This document shows positions 1-8,472 of a DNA stretch of 24,182 bases, in pieces. The stretch's first letter is position 1, and every line of letters starts with the position of its first letter. The notes beneath the pieces were generated by a model that did not search any database, had not been told where the DNA came from, and saw only the letters and a list, made by a program, of their open reading frames with translations. The position numbers were made by a program, and so were the translations under genes. The stretch comes from Stramenopiles sp. TOSAG23-3. Taxonomy: Eukaryota; Sar. The stretch covers positions 1-24,182 of the forward strand of contig LT642309.1 in assembly GCA_900128585.1 (NCBI GenBank), given 5' to 3'.

Positions 1-369
1 TTCCTTCTGTTCCGCAACTATTGCATCCGCCGCTCGCTTCTTTGCCTCCCTGGCCTCACGAGCCGCAGTAGCTTTGTCCTGGCGTATCTTGCGTGCGGCC
101 ATGGCCCTTTCCCTTTCCTCCTCTCGCCTCCGCTGATCCGCTTGCTCTCGGGCAGCCTTTCGGGCGGCCAATATTTGATGCCGCGACAACCCCTCGGCGT
201 TTGCGACCGGTGCGGGTGGAGGGCGGGGGCCATCCGCGGCGCCGTGTTTGCGCTTCAGTCCACTGTCTGAAGCGGCCGTCACCGCATCGTTCGCGTTCTC
301 TTTCGTTGGCAGACCGCTCTGCTGCGAAACCGCAACGCTCGGGTCGGTTGCTGAAGATGCGCCCTCCAT
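1..369 (-). CDS. Partial charged-helix protein (N-terminal 123 aa, runs off left edge)
   Basis: An open frame on the minus strand starts at the ATG at 367-369 and stays open to base 1, ending on a codon boundary. A stop (TGA, 373-375) lies two codons upstream, so this is the first possible start. The first 50 or so residues are low-complexity and polar, with a basic KRK patch and a PRPPPAP stretch. From about residue 70 the chain becomes an Arg/Glu/Ala/Lys-rich helix, for example RREEERERAMAARK and AREAREAKKRAADA. No catalytic domain is visible. Base composition and codon use look coding and contrast sharply with the AT-rich spacer next to it. Alone it would be an uncharacterised coiled-coil protein. 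The helix type resembles the one that precedes DDT domains in WSTF/ACF1/RLT proteins, and gene 2 starts inside just such a helix, so this may be its displaced N-terminus (see findings). Confidence 0.7.
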   Translation of the reverse strand, partial: MEGASSATDPSVAVSQQSGLPTKENANDAVTAASDSGLKRKHGAADGPRPPPAPVANAEGLSRHQILAARKAAREQADQRRREEERERAMAARKIRQDKATAAREAREAKKRAADAIVAEQKE

Positions 370-1515
370 ATTTCAAACTACGACGAATGTAGGAGTGAAC
401 TCGGGTTGGATTCTTTTCTTTTGCTTTCGCGTGTTACGGTCGTACAACTCTTCTTATGTTAATGCAACTTCTTGTTGTAGCACTGTTTAAACACTCTAAA
501 TTCCATCTTAATTCAATGAACGGACACAAATGAGTCTGTATCAATGACAGGAAGAAAGGATAGATATTATAAATATCCTATGTTACATATATTATAGAAG
601 AGATAGATATGATGAAGAATATATTTTGAAGAAGAAATGAATGGTTCATTCCTTCTTCCTTCCTTCGTTCCTTCCCTTGCCTTCCCTCCTTCCAATTTCC
701 TATCATTCGTACTCAAGACTACTATATTCAGTACATAATCGTATTCATTCTTCAATCTCTTCTTCAATGATTTTTACTTTGGTATTGTATTACCAAATAT
801 ATATATAGTCCTATTGTGTCATTCATAATTTTTCTTCAATGATACATTTAAGTACAGATTATTGTAGTCTATATTATATTATGCTATATATGATGGTGGA
901 TTTGATAAATATGAATGGCGCGTAAAGAGGTAGGCAAACATAGTAATAGTATGAAGTAAAGGTTTGAAAATGATTCTTTCTCTTCTTTTATTACTGTATT
1001 ATTTCAAATTCCTTGTTGGTATAATATTATTATTATTATTTTATATTTTATTCGTAACATTATATTTTTAATTCTAAAATAGAAGAAGGAGGAAGAAGGA
1101 GTTACGCAGGAGAGAGAGATGGGAAGAAGGGTGGTGGTTGTATTTATTATTATTATTATATTTTTTATTCTTCTTATTTTTTCGTTCTTTACTTACGAGG
1201 AGTCGTCTGTTATTTAATTATATAGCTAGCAGCTGCTCCCTACGGTAATAAAATAATACAACAACGACGTCCGTGTAAATTATAAAAAATATTAATAATA
1301 CTTCCTCAAATCATCATCAGTTCTTCTTCTTACTGTACCAAGTAAGTACCTGGTACCGGTACCGGTACTACTTCTCAACAACAACAACAACAAAACAACA
1401 ACAAAACAACAACAAAAAAAATAAAATACGGTAAATAAGAATAATTCTATTATTTTCTAATCATCACCAACAATGCTCATCCTTATCTCAAAATTATTCA
1501 CAAGACAGTAAATAG
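370..1515. other. AT-rich low-complexity spacer
   Basis: No convincing gene. The stretch contains a CCTT-rich tract (about 649-695), a short hairpin (TTTGGTA, 6-nt loop, TACCAAA; 778-797), ATT repeats, a purine tract (1081-1102), a run of GGTACC units (1352-1368) and a CAA-rich tract (1376-1421). It ends abruptly at the coding sequence of gene 2. A TAG at 1513-1515 is in frame with gene 2; it could also serve as an AG splice acceptor. No upstream exon with a start codon and a good donor in the right phase was found here. Confidence 0.7.
1376..1421 (+). repeat. CAA-rich microsatellite
   Basis: Imperfect (CAA)n and CAAAA units fading into an A-rich tract. It lies about 95 bp before the first coding base of gene 2. 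A second tract of the same type lies at 6345-6400. Confidence 0.85.
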
Positions 1516-4500
1516 GCGAAGAAGAAGATCGAGGAGAAAAAGCGCCTTGAGCAAAAACAGCGAGCCGATGCTGCAGAACGGCGAAAACACAACTATCAGC
1601 AGGAGTTGCTGATCAGGAAAAAGCGCCAAGAGGAGCTAAAGCGGCAAAAAATGGAGTATGAGCGCGCCTGCCGCCGGTACCCGATCGACGATTCCCTGCT
1701 GGTCACAGAGCCGCCACGCCCCGGAAAGCCGCTCCCTGGTCGCCCAAAAGCTAACACCACCCTTCCATTGCCAAATGACATTGTTCCCATGGCACTGCGG
1801 GTGTACGATTTTTGCACGAAGCTTGGAGAACCATTAAAATTCCAAAGATGCACATTTGAAGAATTTTACATGGCACTTTTGAACTCCCAGGAACCAAACA
1901 AGATTGAAGTCTCGGTGTACATGGCCCTTTTGAAGGTCGTGTTGGATGACATTGACATTGAAAGCGATGAAGAAGATGACAATGGGGGGCTGCGGATAAG
2001 GAGCGGCAGCTGGGTGGAAGAACTCGAAAACGGGGTGACCAAGCCGTTGGGCCAAGGCATTCCATCGACGTCCATGCTGACGCCCCTTACCTATTCAGAA
2101 GTCCTGCGCGCGTACGTGCACTCAACGCCTTCGGTGCTGGAACAGCACGGAACACCTTCGGTCCGTTCTGCCCTGATGGCGCTTGGAAGCGGCACGAAAG
2201 ACCCCTGGACTCTCGGGCCAAGGGAGAAGGTCGCCCTACTAGATTTTCTGGTCATGATCGCTCTTCAAACGGATTTTGTCGCAGAATCGCTCAATGAGCT
2301 CAACGCCGAATTCACCGAAGCGCGCCGAGACCATTTTGCAGAGCTGCGTGAAGACAGGGCAGAGCGGGCAAAAAAAGCGCGGGCGGCAAAGAGGCGCAAA
2401 CTTCGAAAGGACAGAGGGGAGGAGACGAACTCTGATGACGATACCAGCGATAGCGATGAGAGTGAGACCGAAGACGAGGATGAAACCGATGATGAAGGTG
2501 AGGAAAATGGCGGGGAGGAAAAAGATGAACTGTCCGAGACTGCTGACAACTCCGCTGCTCCTGCAGCAACTGCCCCGGATGACAAGAAAGATGACTCAGC
2601 AACCGAGGATGAAAAAGAGGATGCGACGACAAAAGCAGAGGACGCAGCAGCAACCGTGGGCACGGCCGACGGTGAGAAGGATGGCGGCGCGGCTGACACA
2701 AAAGATGCTGACGCGGAAGGAGACGCCGCAAAGAAACCGAAGAGAAAACGTACTCGCCCAGAAGATAACTACATTCCAATACCCGCGTTTCCCAAGATTA
2801 CGGAAGTGTCGGAAGATGAACTGACGTCTGCGGATGAAGGGATGAACACCGAAGGCGTAGCAATGGTAGAACGGTCGAAGATCCGGAAGGAGCTCGCCGC
2901 AAGAAGGCATCGAAATAAAGACCGCACCGAGCGCCGAAAGTCCATTGTGTCAGAGAAAGACAGGCGGGAAGCGCTTCTTCAGAAAAGGGATGTTGTCTCT
3001 GGTCACATTTTGGACGCAATCTATGAAGAGGACTTTCACAAATTGCAGGACGCCATGGAAAACGGCCGCATGAGCGGTCTTGAGGGCAAAAATCAAAACG
3101 GGGAACAGTGGAGGTCCGATGAAATGCGCCGTGGTTACCGGGCTTTGGAAACCCTCCGCCGCAAAGCAGAAAAGGATGCAGACCAACGCAGAAGAGAGAT
3201 TGCTGCGGAAGGGAAAGCGAGGGCTGCACGAAGGAAGAAAGCTGAGGAGTACATGGAACTGCACGAAAAAATCAAAGACAAATTCGTGCGCACCGAACCC
3301 CTTGGTCTAGACAAAGATTTCAACTCGTTCTGGCTGTTTCCTGGAGACGATGCGCACGTTTATTGCCAAATCCGACATGAAGACGATGAAGAACAAGGCG
3401 AGTGGAAAGTATACCCAAGAGAGCATGTGTACATGCTCTATGCATCGCTCGACGAGCGAGGGTTGCGGGAAGACAAGCTTCGCCGTAACCTAGAGCGTCA
3501 TTTCTTGGACGTGATTGACCAAGGGCGGATCGCGGGCGAAATATTTGATGTCTGGTCATTGAGTCCAGAGCAGATGAAAGAGGGTTGGAAAATCCGTGGG
3601 AACGAGTACATCGGTCGTAAGGTACGGCGTATTTATTCCGGAAAATCCGAAGCTGACGGTCGGATTATGGCCTATCTGCCTGCAAATCCTAAAGAAGGCG
3701 ACCCGGAGTTTTGGTTCATGGTCCACGATGATTTGGACGGGGATGGGGAAGACCTCGAGCTCTTCGAGCTGGAGGAAGCGCTGCACAACGTGGTCAATGA
3801 CATTCACGTGAACCGGATTGATCTTGAGATAACATGGGTAGATGAAGGCCACCAATGGCTTGGCCGAAAGGTTATCCTTGAGAACAGTGCCCAAACGAGC
3901 AAGAAAGCCTCGCCGGTCGGAACGCTCTACCGCTATCGAAAGAAGGTCGATTCAACGCTGCCTAATCCTCCAAATGAATGGCTGATCAAGTTCCAAATTC
4001 CGTTGAAGAAACAGAAGAAGCATGGCCCGACTGATCGCTTCGTTGTAATATCCGAGGCGGAAGTAAAGGAAGGGTTTGTTGCGTATGGTGCCCAGCACTC
4101 GTATCGAGACTATACGACACTGAAAGCAAACAAGTGGCAGCAACACTTCGGCGGAAAGTTGGGCATGGAGGGCGTGCGCAGCATGATCCATGAACTGCAC
4201 GAAAGTTGCCTTGATAAAATTACCCGGGCCGGTAGCGGTTGGAAAAGCATGTCGCAGGGCATGAAAAAGTTCGAAACCCAAATCAACGCTGCCGTAAACC
4301 CGTCGGAGTTTATTGAGCCCGTTTTGATGCTAGAAACTGCAATTCACAAATTGCAAAAGAAGAAGGACGAAAGAAAAGTTCTTTGGCAATACTCTGGAAA
4401 TCCTGAAATTGGAGTGAGCGTGCGCCGCATGGCATGGAAAAATGCAAGTTGGGTGCTATCCGACGGGATTGTCGCAGCTTTTTTGGACGTTGACGGGAGC

Positions 4501-5472
4501 GAGCCTTGCAAGTGGCACGTAAAGTACGATGACGGCGAAGAAGAGAACATGCTGGAAGCTGAACTGATGGTCGCGAAGGAACGATTCAATGCAAATGTTA
4601 CCGAGTTGGCTGGGGATGAAGCAGAAGAACTACAGAGCGGATGGAAAAAAAGTGGTCACCCTATGGTGGGTAAGACTGCCGTAAGGATCGAGGTCCTAAA
4701 ATCCAGGCTTACTGCTATCAAAGGAACCATACAAAAATGGCGTCCCGCCGCGGACGAAACCTCTTCACCCAAGTTCCTCCTGAAAGTCGAATTAAAAGCT
4801 GGGAGGACGAAATTGGAGGAAGTAGAACTCGACGAAAAGACCGCAGAAGAATCAGTGAAGTGGGGGAACAGTTTGTCGAAAAAAGTTGAAGGGGGTATGA
4901 AACTGATGGAGGGTCACGAATGGGTTGGAAGGCGCGTGCGTCGCATTTTCGACGCACGCACCACTACGGATGCCGTGATCGTGGGTTACTACCCTGCGAC
5001 AGAAGATGACCCAGCTACTTGGCACGTAGTCCACGAGGACAACGATGAAGAAGATTTGAATGAATCGGAAGTGCGTGTATCCTTGCAAAACGTGAAGGAT
5101 AAAAAGAAAGCTGTAGAATCCGAAGAAGAGAGCGAAGAAGAGTCTTCGGAGGAAGAAGAATCGTCCGAAGAAGAATCATCTGAGGAGGAATCTACGGATG
5201 ATGATTCCGATTATGAAGGTTCACACCGTGGTCCATCAGATGTCCCGAATGACACGCTCTGGCCGTCTTGGAATGCTCGAAACACATGGACTGCAACCCT
5301 AAATGCCTCCGCATCTTGCTCTTTGGTCGCCAACGCCGTGTGTGCACTTAGTGACCACGCCCATGACTTCGGCATGTTGGAAGTAAACCGTGGTTCGAAA
5401 ACGACTCGGTCTGGGAGAGTCGTGAAGAGTCGGCAAACGAGATTTCATCTACTGTCGAACCCATGGTTCTAA
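1516..5472 (+). CDS. DDT/WHIM-domain chromatin-remodelling accessory protein with Tudor-like modules (5' end missing)
   Basis: Likely nuclear partner of an ISWI-type remodeller (WSTF/ACF1/plant RLT family), which helps place or space nucleosomes. In order: a charged Lys/Glu/Arg helix (1516-1665); a DDT domain (about 1774-1953, with VYDFCTKLGEPLKF and a FEEFYMALL core); WHIM1/2-like segments (about 2080-2300, including ALLDFLVMIALQTDF); a long acidic/KRKR linker; a WHIM3-like segment (about 3292-3500, GLDKDFNSFWLFPG); then five Tudor-like modules to 5085 and a Ser/Glu-rich acidic tail. The frame is open back to 1516, just after an in-frame TAG, and has no ATG until 1651. The conserved helix before 1651 means 1651 is unlikely to be the true start. 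Either an intron ends at 1515 or the 5' part has been displaced. The last 80 codons include a stretch unlike the rest (see findings). Family assignment is firm; the exact partner is inferred. Confidence 0.85.
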   Translation, partial: AKKKIEEKKRLEQKQRADAAERRKHNYQQELLIRKKRQEELKRQKMEYERACRRYPIDDSLLVTEPPRPGKPLPGRPKANTTLPLPNDIVPMALRVYDFCTKLGEPLKFQRCTFEEFYMALLNSQEPNKIEVSVYMALLKVVLDDIDIESDEEDDNGGLRIRSGSWVEELENGVTKPLGQGIPSTSMLTPLTYSEVLRAYVHSTPSVLEQHGTPSVRSALMALGSGTKDPWTLGPREKVALLDFLVMIALQTDFVAESLNELNAEFTEARRDHFAELREDRAERAKKARAAKRRKLRKDRGEETNSDDDTSDSDESETEDEDETDDEGEENGGEEKDELSETADNSAAPAATAPDDKKDDSATEDEKEDATTKAEDAAATVGTADGEKDGGAADTKDADAEGDAAKKPKRKRTRPEDNYIPIPAFPKITEVSEDELTSADEGMNTEGVAMVERSKIRKELAARRHRNKDRTERRKSIVSEKDRREALLQKRDVVSGHILDAIYEEDFHKLQDAMENGRMSGLEGKNQNGEQWRSDEMRRGYRALETLRRKAEKDADQRRREIAAEGKARAARRKKAEEYMELHEKIKDKFVRTEPLGLDKDFNSFWLFPGDDAHVYCQIRHEDDEEQGEWKVYPREHVYMLYASLDERGLREDKLRRNLERHFLDVIDQGRIAGEIFDVWSLSPEQMKEGWKIRGNEYIGRKVRRIYSGKSEADGRIMAYLPANPKEGDPEFWFMVHDDLDGDGEDLELFELEEALHNVVNDIHVNRIDLEITWVDEGHQWLGRKVILENSAQTSKKASPVGTLYRYRKKVDSTLPNPPNEWLIKFQIPLKKQKKHGPTDRFVVISEAEVKEGFVAYGAQHSYRDYTTLKANKWQQHFGGKLGMEGVRSMIHELHESCLDKITRAGSGWKSMSQGMKKFETQINAAVNPSEFIEPVLMLETAIHKLQKKKDERKVLWQYSGNPEIGVSVRRMAWKNASWVLSDGIVAAFLDVDGSEPCKWHVKYDDGEEENMLEAELMVAKERFNANVTELAGDEAEELQSGWKKSGHPMVGKTAVRIEVLKSRLTAIKGTIQKWRPAADETSSPKFLLKVELKAGRTKLEEVELDEKTAEESVKWGNSLSKKVEGGMKLMEGHEWVGRRVRRIFDARTTTDAVIVGYYPATEDDPATWHVVHEDNDEEDLNESEVRVSLQNVKDKKKAVESEEESEEESSEEEESSEEESSEEESTDDDSDYEGSHRGPSDVPNDTLWPSWNARNTWTATLNASASCSLVANAVCALSDHAHDFGMLEVNRGSKTTRSGRVVKSRQTRFHLLSNPWF

Positions 5473-5529
5473 AAAATATTAATAGTAAACATAAGAATGT
5501 TATCTAATCTTAGTAAAGTATTTTTCTAT

Positions 5530-6168
5530 TTACAGTGGTTGTTGCACAAAAACAACGGTCTGTTTCACGCGAAAGCACATGTTAGTAATGTTTGGTTGGA
5601 AAGAAAAGGAGAAGCCCTGGAGCAATATGGGGGGTCAGAAGTCTGTATTATACGATGATATCATACTTACCGGGTCGTTCGGGTCGACAAAGGCACTCTG
5701 TGCTAAGCCACCACTTGCAGCTTGTGATTGCAAATCTGCAGAAAACTGTTGTGCATCTTGGCGACCTCTTTCCATTGCCATGAAGAACAGTGGCAGAAAT
5801 GTCCCGCAACCGCCGTTCATAAAATAAAACTTGAATTTCCAGTCGCTAAGGCCTTGTTCGGCCCCCACGACAGGTGGGCATTTTCCTGAAAGGTTATTTG
5901 CACCAAATATTGGTTGGTTGAATTTTTCCTCGTACAGAGAGCGAATCGGAAGTCGAAACGATGCAAAGTTGAGCCCATTTACCATTTTGGGTTGGTTAGC
6001 GACAAAAAAGAGTGAATGGGACGTAAGGAACATGGTTCCTTTTGCTGAAAATTTTCCTGCCTCGTTAGCTTTGACTGAAAATTCCATACCGCCACGACTG
6101 AGCAAAAAGGTCTCCCCTTCAGGCACTTGGGGAACACCCGAAGGCTGAACTATTGGGTTTAACGCCAT
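5530..6168 (-). CDS. WBP2-like GRAM-domain protein, two exons
   Basis: Coding exons are 5671-6168 and 5530-5559, giving 175 residues. The GRAM domain spans about residues 15-120. It resembles WW-domain-binding protein 2: an MALN start, KGTMFLTSHSLFFVAN (the KGTVYLT strand of WBP2) and NQPIFGANNLSGK (QPVFGANYIKG in WBP2). WBP2 proteins are adaptors that bind WW-domain partners through PPxY motifs. This protein has no PPxY, so that role is doubtful here. Read without splicing, the frame continues past DPNDP into 11 unrelated residues. DPNDP is followed directly by a perfect GTAAGT donor, and splicing instead gives a tail of DPNDPTVVFVQQPL and a TAA stop, in keeping with DPNDPxV-type C-termini I recall from protist relatives. 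The start ATG has G at both -3 and +4. The gene converges on gene 2, with 57 bp between the stops. Confidence 0.85.
5560..5670 (-). other. Spliceosomal intron (111 nt) of the WBP2-like gene
   Basis: On the minus strand the intron opens with GTAAGT (5670-5665) after a CCG codon. It has a perfect TACTAAC branch site (5587-5581) and ends in AAACAG (acceptor AG at 5561-5560), about 20 nt after the branch. Splicing in phase 0 joins DPNDP to TVVFVQQPL and a TAA. It is the only intron in the window that I consider clear, and it gives a signal pattern for judging others. Confidence 0.8.
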
Positions 6169-6833
6169 TGCTAAGTTTAATCTTCAACAATGTTTTTGTG
6201 TGTATTCACTTAATCTACGCCCCATTTTAAAATAGAAAATCTTGGGTCTCTATACTGTTTTACAATTCTAATTGTGTTGAACTAAAAAAACTCGTTTCCT
6301 TTTTCCTCTTAGTAGTCATCTATCGATCTCCTCTGTGTTTTAAACAACACAACAACAACAAAACAGCAACAACAACAACAACAAAAACAAAAACAAAAAA
6401 TCACACCACCAGAAAAAATATATAATAAATATTTATTATTGGGCGTGTGCGGAGTTAAATTTACATACTGCTGTGTAGTATATATTAAAAGAAGATAGGA
6501 CTAGGGTTGGAACTGAAATCGTAATAATTGTTGATATAATATATAGTCTAAAAATGAGAGTCTTTTAAAGCGCATATCCCATCCTCTCTCTATAATAATC
6601 ATACTTTATTACAGTATATATGGCTGTTTTTTTTTTTAAAAGAAGAATTGTGGAAAACAAAGCATCGATAAGGATGAAAAGGAACAAGGCAGAGCGAAAA
6701 TTGATTTTTTTATGACCGTAAGAACTTCTTTTACAAGTAACTGTCTTGGTTGTTTCGTTTTCACAACAACGGTCGAAAAGAGTCTAGGTACGAAATAAAA
6801 TTCTTACTTTTTTAATGGGCCCTTGAATATTTC
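6169..6833. other. AT-rich spacer between genes 3 and 4
   Basis: Holds the 5' flank of the WBP2-like gene and the 3' flank of the RBR gene. Contents are a CAA tract (6345-6400), TA-rich runs, a poly-T run near 6630, and a segment (6550-6571) whose reverse complement recurs at 11030-11048. No coding region is supported. Confidence 0.7.
6345..6400 (+). repeat. CAA-rich microsatellite
   Basis: CAA and CAAAA units, about 180 bp upstream of the start of the minus-strand WBP2-like gene, so GTT/TTG units on its sense strand. Similar in make-up to 1376-1421 but on the opposite strand relative to the nearby gene, which argues against a conserved leader element. Confidence 0.85.
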
Positions 6834-8240
6834 TCATTTTTTTGCAAAACGCTTCTTAAATCTGACCCACAAATTTCCCCTTGCCTTTCGCTCTTCAATG
6901 AGCTTCAACTGTTTCTCATACGCTTCCGTATCTGCTTGGATTTGCTTCTGTAGAAGACCTGCACACTTCTTGCAGTCATGGCCAGTACAATCTCTGCATC
7001 GAGGCTCTGCTTGTCGCCCTTTCTTATCGATCCTACCACCAAAGCACTTGTCTGCGTACGGGCCGTTCGGGTAATGGGAGTAATGCATATTTTCAGCGAG
7101 TTCTCGACCGCACAAGTAGCAGTAGTTGGCTTTGCATGGACAATAGATAAACTTGCACCCCGATTTTAACTCCCCGACTCTCCTGCACTTGGGGCACTGC
7201 ATAAGCCCTTCCTTCTCGATAAATTCATGGAATTTTTTTAGACCCTCATCGTTTTCCTTCAAAAATTTTGCGTATTGCTCGCATGACAGGTCTAAGTCTT
7301 TCTGCTTCACATGGGGCTGTTGCCCACATCGACCACAAAACTTATGCCCACAACTTTCATTCGGGCAAACAGTGCAGTCCAACATCTCGTCGTCGTGCTC
7401 TTCAATAAGCATAATATACGAACATTTCGGGCACTCGCGTGCCTCTCTTGTCTCGTTGGCATATATTTTCCTGAGCTTTAAATCTAAAAATTCCTGATAT
7501 TGTTCGCTGGAAAGCAAACTTTCAATAATATGGACGTCGATGGAAACATTGCAGCCTCGTTCCGGGCAGCACAAATCTTCCTCTGAGACGTTTTTCTCCT
7601 TCAGTTTTAACTTAACATAAAATTTCAAACAATCTCTACAAAATCGATGGTTGCATCCTAACGTTAGGATATCCTCCCTGCACACATCATCGTCCATGCA
7701 CATGGAACACTCAAATCGCCGATTATCCGCTTTACTGCTCAAACTTTCCCCATCGAAAATATAATTTATTGCACTTTCCACAGTGTTGCACCGCCTGGCA
7801 GCCTTCTCTGCGTCATCTTTTTGAAATCCCTGGGCCATTAAATGCTTTAGCAATTGTTTGTTAGATATGGGGGCCAAATCGTCGTCCGATAGTTTCGATG
7901 ATGGCCTGTGACAACACGAGGGGCTGCCCCACCCCGCTGTACAACTGTCTTCCTCCGAGTCGTACAGAGCTGGGGCCTGCTCTTGATAATCAAGCGCATA
8001 TTGAACCGCTTGGCCTACTTCTGTCTTGCAGTTCACCGCGGCGTGGCGCGCAGTGTCTTTTGAAAACCCTTGGTCTTCTAAGACATGCCTCATCTTCATT
8101 ACTGAACGTGTTTGACTGGGGCAAGCAGCATTTTTTTTGCCGCTCCGGGACGAGACTGTTTTGTAAGGCGTTACGTCCCAAGCCCCAGCTCCTCCCCATT
8201 CTAGGTTGGTGGTATCCGCAAGAACCGACGAGGCCTTCAT
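6834..8240 (-). CDS. RING-between-RING (RBR) E3 ubiquitin ligase with tandem UBA-like domains
   Basis: 468 residues. RBR ligases take ubiquitin from an E2 onto a RING2 cysteine and then pass it to the substrate. Two UBA-like helical modules (about 48-84 and 128-163) share a Q-G-F-x-K-D-x-A pattern, as expected for ubiquitin binding. RING1 uses C178, C181, C196, H198, C201, C204, C225 and C230. The IBR spans C270 to C320 (CPKC, CGHKFCGRC). RING2 starts at C349 (CPKC), and C362 in KSGCKFIYC is placed as the catalytic cysteine. A further cluster after RING2, CRDCTGHDCKKC (415-426), looks like an extra zinc knuckle, and the tail is basic and helical. There is no Ariadne domain and no membrane segment. 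The ATG at 8240 is the first in frame after an upstream TAG. It is divergent from gene 5. The substrate cannot be read from the sequence. Confidence 0.9.
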   Translation of the reverse strand: MKASSVLADTTNLEWGGAGAWDVTPYKTVSSRSGKKNAACPSQTRSVMKMRHVLEDQGFSKDTARHAAVNCKTEVGQAVQYALDYQEQAPALYDSEEDSCTAGWGSPSCCHRPSSKLSDDDLAPISNKQLLKHLMAQGFQKDDAEKAARRCNTVESAINYIFDGESLSSKADNRRFECSMCMDDDVCREDILTLGCNHRFCRDCLKFYVKLKLKEKNVSEEDLCCPERGCNVSIDVHIIESLLSSEQYQEFLDLKLRKIYANETREARECPKCSYIMLIEEHDDEMLDCTVCPNESCGHKFCGRCGQQPHVKQKDLDLSCEQYAKFLKENDEGLKKFHEFIEKEGLMQCPKCRRVGELKSGCKFIYCPCKANYCYLCGRELAENMHYSHYPNGPYADKCFGGRIDKKGRQAEPRCRDCTGHDCKKCAGLLQKQIQADTEAYEKQLKLIEERKARGNLWVRFKKRFAKK

Positions 8241-8440
8241 TCCGGTTCTTTGAATTGTTTGGTACCTATGCTACTGAACAAATTAAAATAACGAGTTATT
8301 TCGTGGTGAATGTCTTCAACGGGCATTAGTTTCCTACGCGGTAGCTCCACATAAAAATATCTCGATTGAAATTAAACAGTTTGTTATATAAATTACAAAG
8401 ACAGCAGTGTTAGGAAAGACCGAATGATGAGGAGAAGATA

Positions 8441-8472
8441 GAAGAAGAGGAGGAGGAGGAGGAGGAGGAGGA
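8441..8472 (+). repeat. GAA/GGA purine microsatellite
   Basis: GAAGAAGA followed by about eight GGA units, a pure purine run on the plus strand. It lies about 200 bp upstream of the RBR start on the opposite strand. Confidence 0.9.

Noticed and set aside
2265..2779. Long open frames antisense to the acidic linker of the DDT gene
   Set aside because: Ser- and Leu/His-rich products mirror the Glu/Asp/Ala codons of the sense strand; no family likeness.
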